A stretch of 39,084 nucleotides of DNA from contig CAYUXW010000015.1 in NCBI GenBank assembly GCA_964449115.1, forward strand, positions 1-39,084, in the 5' to 3' direction. Positions 34,625 to 39,084 of this stretch are shown piece by piece. The position numbers and the translations under genes are program-made. The stretch is from UBA1783 sp964449115 (GTDB taxonomy: Bacteria > Bacillota_I > Bacilli_A > Erysipelotrichales > Erysipelotrichaceae). The notes below the pieces were generated by a model. It did not search any database and was not told the DNA's origin. It saw only the letters and a list, made by a program, of their open reading frames with translations. Numbering within the stretch: position 1 is the first letter of the stretch; every line of letters starts with the position of its first letter.

Positions 34625-35467
34625 ATGGATTTTACTAAATTGATAGAAAAAATGAAAGAAGATATTCATTTAATTATAGGTGATATAATAGTGATTGTTA
34701 TTGTTTTTGTTATCGCCAGGATCATACTTGGCCAGCTTAACAGATTCACTAACAAAACAATTGAAAAAAGTAAAGAGTTAGAAGATCAACAGCAGGCAAA
34801 GGGTATTGTTACCTCAATGACATTGCTTAGAAGTGTTGGCAGGTATGCAATTTATTTTGTAGCTGTTGCTGTGATTTTATATAAATTGGGCTTTGGAAAT
34901 GTTCTCAGCAATCTACTTGTTACCGCTGGTATTGGTTCTTTAGCGATTTCTTTTGGCGCCCAAAGTGTTATTCAGGATGTGGTTACAGGTTTGTTTTTAA
35001 TTTTTGAAAGACAGTACGCGGTTGGAGATCTGGTAAAGATTGGTGAACATACTGGATTTGTCACGGCAATTTCTATGCGTGTAACCTATTTAGATTGTCT
35101 GGGTAAAAAAGTTATCATACCTAATGGTAAGATTTCCGAAGTTGTAAACTTCTCTAATGATTATTCAATTTTTGAATTAACCATTCCAGTTTCTTATAGT
35201 CTAAATTTAAATGAAGCAATTGATTTTCTAAAGGATATTTTGGACAAATATTATGAAGAAAATAAGGATTTGTTTATCGATAAGCCGGTAGTATTTGGGC
35301 CAACAAACTATAATGCCAGTGCTGTGGATGTTTATATGCGTGGTAAAGTTATCAATATGAAACATTGGCAGGTGGAAAGAGAATTAAGGCTTCTTTTCAA
35401 AGAAGAAATGGATAAAAAAGGTATGTATATACCGTTTACTCAAATTGTTGTGCATAATGAAAAATAA
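34625..35467 (+). CDS. MscS-family small-conductance mechanosensitive channel
   Basis: 280 residues. N-terminal helices (IIGDIIVIVIVFVIARIIL; YAIYFVAVAVILYKLGF) precede the pore-lining TM3 with the Gly/Ala pattern LLVTAGIGSLAISFGAQSVI. The beta-domain follows with VGDLVKIGEHTGFVTAI and IPNGKISEVVNFS. Releases solutes during hypo-osmotic shock. Resembles the short YkuT type. It follows the phosphatase gene by 9 bp. The coding sequence of its last residues is repeated at 36122-36148. Confidence 0.92.
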   Translation: MDFTKLIEKMKEDIHLIIGDIIVIVIVFVIARIILGQLNRFTNKTIEKSKELEDQQQAKGIVTSMTLLRSVGRYAIYFVAVAVILYKLGFGNVLSNLLVTAGIGSLAISFGAQSVIQDVVTGLFLIFERQYAVGDLVKIGEHTGFVTAISMRVTYLDCLGKKVIIPNGKISEVVNFSNDYSIFELTIPVSYSLNLNEAIDFLKDILDKYYEENKDLFIDKPVVFGPTNYNASAVDVYMRGKVINMKHWQVERELRLLFKEEMDKKGMYIPFTQIVVHNEK

Positions 35468-35529
35468 TGTTTTTTCAAAAATAAATGATAAAAAATGAGT
35501 AAGCTAAATTATGATTTTTAGGATTTAAT

Positions 35530-35985
35530 ATGGAAAAAGCAAATAAGATTAAAAAAACTTGTATTATATTTCAAATACTCCTTTTAATGTGGTTTTTCCT
35601 TGATATGACAGGAGTTTACTTTAGTGACAAGTGTTTAGTTACACAGTCATACAGGGAAGACGGAGTGTTCTTTTTAATTTATCTTATTACAGTTATATTA
35701 TTTATTGTGAAAGTTCAGATTGGGAAGTGGCTTGTTGTTGTTTGGACTTCTGTATGGTTTATAGCTCAATTTTTAAGCCATGAATGGTATACCTTTTTTG
35801 ATAGCGGCATTATGGGCAGTAAAGAAGGAAAAATAAAATATTTTTCAGATACACTTCAATGGATAAGAATTGAGGGAAAATATATACCAGATATATACCA
35901 TACAGTATTGCATATCCTTATCTTATTAGTTCTAATCAGTACAATTATCTATATTGTAAAAAGTAAGAAAAAAGCAGAAGTATAA
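35530..35985 (+). CDS. Small membrane protein of unknown function
   Basis: 151 residues with about four hydrophobic segments: IIFQILLLMWFFLDMTGVYF, FFLIYLITVILFIVKVQI, LVVVWTSVWFIAQFL and a C-terminal HILILLVLISTIIYIV, then a basic tail KSKKKAEV. The start has TTAGGA upstream. No family recognised. It separates mscS from the region carrying a copy of the mscS tail. Confidence 0.65.
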   Translation: MEKANKIKKTCIIFQILLLMWFFLDMTGVYFSDKCLVTQSYREDGVFFLIYLITVILFIVKVQIGKWLVVVWTSVWFIAQFLSHEWYTFFDSGIMGSKEGKIKYFSDTLQWIRIEGKYIPDIYHTVLHILILLVLISTIIYIVKSKKKAEV

Positions 35986-36121
35986 ATTTAGGTTTGTCGG
36001 TTAGAAATAAATTCTAATTTTAGGAAGTAATGCATTCATATAAATTGCACGATATTAATCATATTATAATCTGGGACATTATCCCATATTAAAGCTTAGG
36101 ATATTATCAGATATTAACCAC

Positions 36122-36148
36122 AATTGTTATACATAATGAAAAATAATG
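36122..36148 (+). repeat. Second copy of the 3' end of mscS (decayed paralogue tail)
   Basis: 25 of 27 bases match 35443-35469, the last 17 exactly. In frame it reads IVIHNEK and stop against IVVHNEK and stop in mscS; the two differences fall in one codon and change Val to Ile. Upstream of it the frame carries a stop at 36090-36092 and no MscS features. The rest of 35986-36121 is AT-rich, with five ATATTA hexamers (36052, 36061, 36086, 36101, 36111) and a small hairpin GGGACATTATCCC. Confidence 0.6.
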
Positions 36149-36149
36149 C

Positions 36150-36178
36150 TTGTAATTTTTTCATAGCTATTGTAAAAT
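36150..36178 (+). promoter_or_regulatory. Promoter of the methionine-transporter leader transcript
   Basis: TTGTAA (36150-36155), 17-bp spacer, TAAAAT (36173-36178). The expected start near 36185 leaves only a few bases before the leader ORF ribosome binding site at 36189. Confidence 0.6.
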
Positions 36179-36200
36179 ATTTTCAAGCAAGGAGAATGTT

Positions 36201-36287
36201 ATGAAACACTTATATTCAAAAGCTATGATGATGGATATGATGATGGACATGGGCATGCCCGTGTATTTAAGTGTGATTAACGTCTGA
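36201..36287 (+). CDS. Methionine-rich leader peptide (28 aa)
   Basis: ATG 36201 is preceded by AAGGAG (36189-36194) at 6-nt spacing and ends at TGA 36285-36287. The peptide reads MKHLYSKA, then a Met-rich stretch, then PVYLSVINV. Met occupies positions 1, 9, 10, 11, 13, 14, 15, 17 and 19: nine of 28, with two runs of three. It lies upstream of an intrinsic terminator and then the metQ-metN-metI operon. By analogy with trp, his or leu leaders this is a control peptide whose codons test for charged tRNA-Met. The peptide itself probably has no separate function. Too short for standard gene callers. Confidence 0.75.
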   Translation: MKHLYSKAMMMDMMMDMGMPVYLSVINV

Positions 36288-36347
36288 TAATCCTTAGTAT
36301 TTTTTTGAAGTAGAAACGGGTAGGTTATTAGACAAACCCGTTTTTTT
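36247..36347 (+). promoter_or_regulatory. Putative ribosome-mediated methionine attenuator (1:2, 2:3, 3:4 hairpins)
   Basis: Three competing stems can be drawn. 1:2 is ACATGGG (36247-36253) with CCCGTGT (36258-36264), loop CATG, inside the Met codons. 2:3 is TGCCCGT (36256-36262) with ACGGGTA (36316-36322). 3:4 is AAACGGGT (36314-36321) with ACCCGTTT (36336-36343) and a T run: the terminator. A ribosome slowed on Met codons 9-13 (36225-36239) would mask strand 1, leave strand 2 free to capture strand 3, and allow read-through into metQ. A ribosome that runs on to the stop codon lets 1:2 re-form, so the terminator folds. The pairing is seen in sequence; the mechanism is inferred. Confidence 0.7.
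36314..36347 (+). terminator. Intrinsic terminator in the met operon leader
   Basis: Eight-bp stem 36314-36321 / 36336-36343, 14-nt loop, and TTTTTTT at 36341-36347. It lies before metQ, not after a full gene, as expected for an attenuator. Confidence 0.85.
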
Positions 36348-36367
36348 GTTTGAGAGGAGAAAAGGAT

Positions 36368-36424
36368 ATGAATAGAATACTTGAACTACTGATAAAATCC
36401 AACTTTAATTTAAGACGAATGTGA
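36368..36424 (+). CDS. Second short leader ORF (18 aa)
   Basis: ATG 36368 follows AGGAG (36355-36359) at 8-nt spacing and ends at TGA 36422-36424. The peptide is MNRILELLIKSNFNLRRM, with no Met run. Its 3' half covers the 5' arm of a long inverted repeat (36400-36413 / 36439-36452), so its translation would open that stem. It may be a second control layer or a chance ORF; the good ribosome binding site argues for the former. Confidence 0.45.
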   Translation: MNRILELLIKSNFNLRRM

Positions 36425-36452
36425 AAGGGGAAATTAGATTAGATTAAAGTTG
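36400..36452 (+). promoter_or_regulatory. Long inverted repeat upstream of metQ
   Basis: CAACTTTAAT (36400-36409) is perfectly complementary to ATTAAAGTTG (36443-36452), and four more pairs (one G-U) extend inward. No T run follows, so it is not a terminator. The metQ ribosome binding site (AAGGAG, 36475-36480) lies just downstream and is not itself in the stem. Confidence 0.55.
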
Positions 36453-36487
36453 AATTATTACATATATATAGAAAAAGGAGAAAGAAC

Positions 36488-37342
36488 ATGAAAAAATTAT
36501 TTATTACTTTACTAACAGTTACATTATTACTATTATCTACTGGTTGTGAACAAAAAAAGCAATCAATCACTATTGCAATTCCTAATGATACAACCAACGA
36601 AGCAAGAGCTTTACTATTACTTCAGGACTTAGGTTTAATTACCTTAAAAGAAGGTGCATCAATTACAGCTACAATCAATGACATTGCTGAAAATCCTTAT
36701 GGCATTAAATTCAATGAAGTAGAAGCAGCTCAACTGCCAAATATTCTGCAAGATGTTGACTATGCAGTTATCAATTCTAACTATGCTATCAGTGCTGGAA
36801 TCAATCCTGTTGAAGATTCTCTGGGCATTGAAGGTGGTTCTTCTTTCTACGCCAATATATTAGCAGTTAAAGAAGGAAATGAAGATCTGCCAGAAGTAAA
36901 AGCACTTGTTGCAGCGTTACATTCTAAAGCAGTGGCTGATTTCATTTTAGCAACTTATGGTGGTTCGGTTGTCAGTGCGGTTGAAGAATTGACTGATGGT
37001 TTTGATCCAACCGTTGATTATGCAGCTTTAGAAGGAGTAACAATCTCTGTTGCCTGCTCACCAACTCCACATGCAGAGATCTTAAATGTTGTTAAAGGAA
37101 TTCTAGCAGAAGTAGGTATTGTATTAGATATTCAAGAATATACTGACTATGTTGTTCCAAACAATGTTGTTGAAGATGGAACAGTTTTAGCAAACTATTT
37201 CCAACATTTACCATACCTGGATGATTTTAACCAACAGAATGGTACTCATATTGTTTCAGTAGCAGCTGTTCATGTTGAGCCACTTGGTATTTATGGTGGT
37301 AAACAGACAAGTTTGGATGCTATCTATGATTCAAATAAGTAA
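36488..37342 (+). CDS. metQ: Circularly permuted MetQ/NlpA-family methionine-binding lipoprotein
   Basis: A lipoprotein signal MKKLFITLLTVTLLLLSTGC (Cys20) anchors a 284-residue binding protein. Residues 26-163 correspond to what is normally the second part of MetQ: ITIAIPNDTTNEARALLLLQ, then NEVEAAQLPNILQDVDYAVI and YANILAVKEGNEDLPEVKAL. Residues ~184-284 correspond to the normal first part: SPTPHAEILNVVKGIL, EYTDYVVPNNVVEDGTVLAN, YFQHLPYLDDFN and VHVEPLGIYG, ending TSLDAIYDSNK. In ordinary MetQ the PGPHAEIL block comes first and the SLDEL-IAIPNDPTN junction is internal; here that junction is where the chain is cut. Both halves are complete. metN and metI follow, so it should feed methionine to that transporter. 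It overlaps metN by 17 bp. Confidence 0.88.
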   Translation: MKKLFITLLTVTLLLLSTGCEQKKQSITIAIPNDTTNEARALLLLQDLGLITLKEGASITATINDIAENPYGIKFNEVEAAQLPNILQDVDYAVINSNYAISAGINPVEDSLGIEGGSSFYANILAVKEGNEDLPEVKALVAALHSKAVADFILATYGGSVVSAVEELTDGFDPTVDYAALEGVTISVACSPTPHAEILNVVKGILAEVGIVLDIQEYTDYVVPNNVVEDGTVLANYFQHLPYLDDFNQQNGTHIVSVAAVHVEPLGIYGGKQTSLDAIYDSNK

Positions 37343-38327
37343 TTTATCGAAAATCTATAACAACGAAATAGAAGCCATTAAAGATATCTCCCTTAATATC
37401 GGTGAGGGAGATATCTATGGCATCATAGGCTTATCTGGAGCTGGTAAAAGTACTCTGGTTCGATGTATCAATTTACTTGAAAAACCAACTGGAGGAACAA
37501 TAGAAATAGATGGTGTAGATTTAACGAAATTAAATGAAAAACAGTTAAGAGAAAAAAGAAAAGAAATATCAATGATCTTTCAGAATTTTAATCTGCTTAA
37601 TCAAAAAAACTGTTTGGATAATGTTTGTCTTCCATTGACTATTTCTAAAGTCAATAAAAAAACAGCTGAAAAAAGAGCTTTAGAACTGCTTGATATTGTA
37701 GGAATAAAAGATAAGGCTTATGCTTATCCAAGCCAGCTTTCAGGTGGTCAAAAACAAAGAGTAGCTATTGCCAGAGCTTTAGCTACCAATCCGAAGGTAT
37801 TGTTGTGTGATGAAGCCACCAGTGCCTTGGACCCGACAACTACAGCTTCAATTTTACAATTACTTAAAGATATCAATCAGAAGTTCAATATTACTATCAT
37901 AATTATTACTCATCAAATGAGTGTGGTAGAAAGTATTTGTAAAAATGTAGCTATTTTAGATGATGGCATTGTGGCAGAAAAAGGGGAAGTAAGCACTGTT
38001 TTCTCTAATCCACAATCAGCAGCAGCTAAGCGTTTAGTATTTCCAGAAGGCTATGATGATAAATTAATTACTTCAAATGATGATGTTAGATTTATTCGTG
38101 TTGTCTTTGATGGCGATATAGCAACAAATAAACCACTGGTGGCTTCGATGGCTGTAGAAGTAGATGTTGTTGCTTCTATTGTGTATGCTTCAACAAAAAG
38201 TATTGGTGGAGTAACCTATGGTTCGTTATTGCTGTCAGTAAAAAATGATGAGGCAATTGTTAAAAAAGCCTTAGATTATTTCACCAGAAATGAAGTAAGT
38301 GCCAAGGAGGTTTTCTTAAATGTTTAG
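37326..38327 (+). CDS. metN: Methionine ABC transporter ATPase MetN
   Basis: 333 residues from ATG 37326 (MIQISNLSKIY); the frame is open further upstream inside metQ, but that part is not homologous. Walker A GLSGAGKST, Q-loop IFQNFNLL, signature LSGGQKQR, Walker B VLLCDEATSALD and H-loop THQMSVV. The C-terminal ~75 residues (VRFIRVVFDGDIATNKPLVA then GVTYGSLLLSV) are the NIL domain, which in MetN binds methionine and causes transinhibition when internal methionine is high. No strong ribosome binding site: translation is probably coupled to metQ through the 17-bp overlap. Confidence 0.95.
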   Translation: MIQISNLSKIYNNEIEAIKDISLNIGEGDIYGIIGLSGAGKSTLVRCINLLEKPTGGTIEIDGVDLTKLNEKQLREKRKEISMIFQNFNLLNQKNCLDNVCLPLTISKVNKKTAEKRALELLDIVGIKDKAYAYPSQLSGGQKQRVAIARALATNPKVLLCDEATSALDPTTTASILQLLKDINQKFNITIIIITHQMSVVESICKNVAILDDGIVAEKGEVSTVFSNPQSAAAKRLVFPEGYDDKLITSNDDVRFIRVVFDGDIATNKPLVASMAVEVDVVASIVYASTKSIGGVTYGSLLLSVKNDEAIVKKALDYFTRNEVSAKEVFLNV

Positions 38328-39009
38328 TATTGAAAAGATTCAAGAAGCCCTGGAGATTGTATTGACTCAGTTTCCATTAGCTTTATGGGAAACAATATAT
38401 GTAACCTTGATAGCGACACTTTTTGCGACAATCATCGGTCTTCCTTTAGGGGTATTATTGGTTATTGGTAAAAAAGATGGTATTAAACCATTACCTAACT
38501 GGCTTAATAATTTTATTGATTTATTCATTAATGTATTAAGGTCAATCCCATTTCTTATTCTAATGATTTTAGTTTTCCCACTGACAAGGGCAATTGTTGG
38601 AACTACTGTTGGTACGGTTGCTTCAATTGTGCCACTGGTAATTGCTTCATTTCCTTTTATTGCCAGACTTGTTGAAAGTTCTCTAAAAGAAGTAGATCCC
38701 AATGTGATTGAAATGGCTCAATCAATTGGAGCGACACCACTGCAAATAGTCAGTAAAGTAATGCTTCCAGAAGCTTTTCCATCACTGCTACAAAATTTAA
38801 CTATTGCTACTACGACAATTTTAGGTTACTCAGCAATGAGTGGAATTATTGGTGGAGGAGGACTAGGTAAGATTGCGATTAATTATGGATATTATCGTTA
38901 TAAGTATCTGATTATGCTATTTGCTGTTATTGTCTTGGTTCTTTTGGTTCAGGTTTTCCAAAGCATAGGAAGCTTGCTTGCTACAAAGAGTGATAAAAGA
39001 TTAAAATAG
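38320..39009 (+). CDS. metI: Methionine ABC transporter permease MetI
   Basis: 229 residues with about five helices. LWETIYVTLIATLFATIIGL at the N-terminus, FINVLRSIPFLILMIL, the EAA loop AQSIGATPLQIVSKVMLPEA, and SAMSGIIGGGGLGKIAINYG are characteristic MetI segments. The start overlaps the metN stop by 8 bp and has a strong AAGGAGG (38304-38310). Confidence 0.96.
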   Translation: MFSIEKIQEALEIVLTQFPLALWETIYVTLIATLFATIIGLPLGVLLVIGKKDGIKPLPNWLNNFIDLFINVLRSIPFLILMILVFPLTRAIVGTTVGTVASIVPLVIASFPFIARLVESSLKEVDPNVIEMAQSIGATPLQIVSKVMLPEAFPSLLQNLTIATTTILGYSAMSGIIGGGGLGKIAINYGYYRYKYLIMLFAVIVLVLLVQVFQSIGSLLATKSDKRLK

Positions 39010-39031
39010 TAGGGAAGTCCCTGCTATTTTT
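39003..39031 (+). terminator. Terminator after metI
   Basis: A stem of about 12 bp (39003-39014 / 39019-39030, one G-U) with loop AAGT and T run 39027-39031; the metI stop codon lies inside it. A further gene start with its own ribosome binding site follows after 13 bp, so some read-through is likely. Confidence 0.75.
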
Positions 39032-39044
39032 AAGGAGACCAGCT

Positions 39045-39084
39045 ATGAAAAGTCAAGCGAGTTTTGACCCATGGGTCAAAATGA
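39045..39084 (+). CDS. Start of a gene running off the window
   Basis: AAGGAG (39032-39037) precedes ATG 39045 at 7-nt spacing. The 13 visible codons read MKSQASFDPWVKM, too few to name the product. By position it may belong to the methionine operon. Confidence 0.5.
   Translation, partial: MKSQASFDPWVKM
39062..39081. repeat. 20-bp perfect palindrome
   Basis: TTTTGACCCATGGGTCAAAA reads the same on both strands and lies in the first codons of the partial gene at the window end. It could be an operator or a recognition site; in RNA it would form a hairpin only with a small unpaired centre. Confidence 0.7.

Noticed and set aside
36052..36116. Five ATATTA hexamers as a CRISPR-like or iteron array
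   Set aside because: Spacings are irregular, the unit is only six AT-only bases and no replication or cas gene is nearby; most likely AT-rich intergenic sequence.
36201..36287. Met-rich peptide as a copper-binding protein
   Set aside because: It lacks a signal peptide and export features and directly precedes a terminator and a methionine transporter operon; the leader-peptide reading explains all of these.
36314..36347. Leader terminator as part of a T-box or S-box
   Set aside because: No T-box specifier or AGGGTGGNACCGCG-like sequence and no S-box core precede it.

Overview
The window is AT-rich chromosomal DNA of a low-GC Gram-positive bacterium (Bacillota). Evidence: strong AGGAGG-type ribosome binding sites, the cdaA-cdaR-glmM gene order, an S-box (SAM-I) riboswitch, lipoprotein-anchored ABC transporters and short U-tailed terminators. 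TGG is used for Trp and TGA as a stop (ddl, the leader ORFs), so this is not the Mycoplasma code. Codon use and gene content suggest Erysipelotrichia or a related lineage near the Mollicutes; that placement is inference. No phage, IS element or CRISPR array was seen, and the region reads as core or housekeeping DNA with several unusual proteins.

Layout. 1-3650 (minus): TraB-family membrane protein, M20 amidohydrolase, and an SIS-domain sugar isomerase interrupted by an in-frame TAA. 3829-12126 (plus): c-di-AMP synthase cdaA, its regulator cdaR and glmM, then murF, ddl, alr, a membrane protein and a stand-alone piece of a FakA-like protein: a cell-envelope precursor block. 12170-12982: Mrp/NBP35 ATPase. 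13044-15933 (minus): YgiQ radical SAM enzyme and a membrane-anchored cohesin/cadherin-like protein. 16040-17957: glpK and an acidic protein. 18006-18961: SAM-I riboswitch controlling a compact, 260-residue SAM synthetase-like protein. 19103-23916: XRE-cupin regulator and a polyamine transporter made of PotA (with a duplicated insert), PotB and a PotC-PotD fusion. 24774-24944: tRNA-Cys and tRNA-Leu. 25165-29356: UgpB/A/E/C-like carbohydrate ABC transporter. 29396-32205 (minus): two tandem beta-CASP-like metallo-beta-lactamase-fold paralogues. 32283-35985: phosphodiesterase, a small protein, tyrosine phosphatase, MscS channel and a small membrane protein.

The most striking region is 36122-39009, a methionine ABC transporter operon. 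Its substrate-binding lipoprotein is circularly permuted relative to ordinary MetQ: the half that normally comes second is encoded first. Upstream lies a 28-codon leader ORF with nine Met codons. The RNA over and after it can fold into three mutually exclusive hairpins (1:2, 2:3, 3:4), the last being an intrinsic terminator. This matches the logic of a trp-type ribosome-mediated attenuator, here apparently sensing methionyl-tRNA. With the S-box at 18020, the window would hold two independent sensors of methionine/SAM status, one RNA-ligand and one translational.
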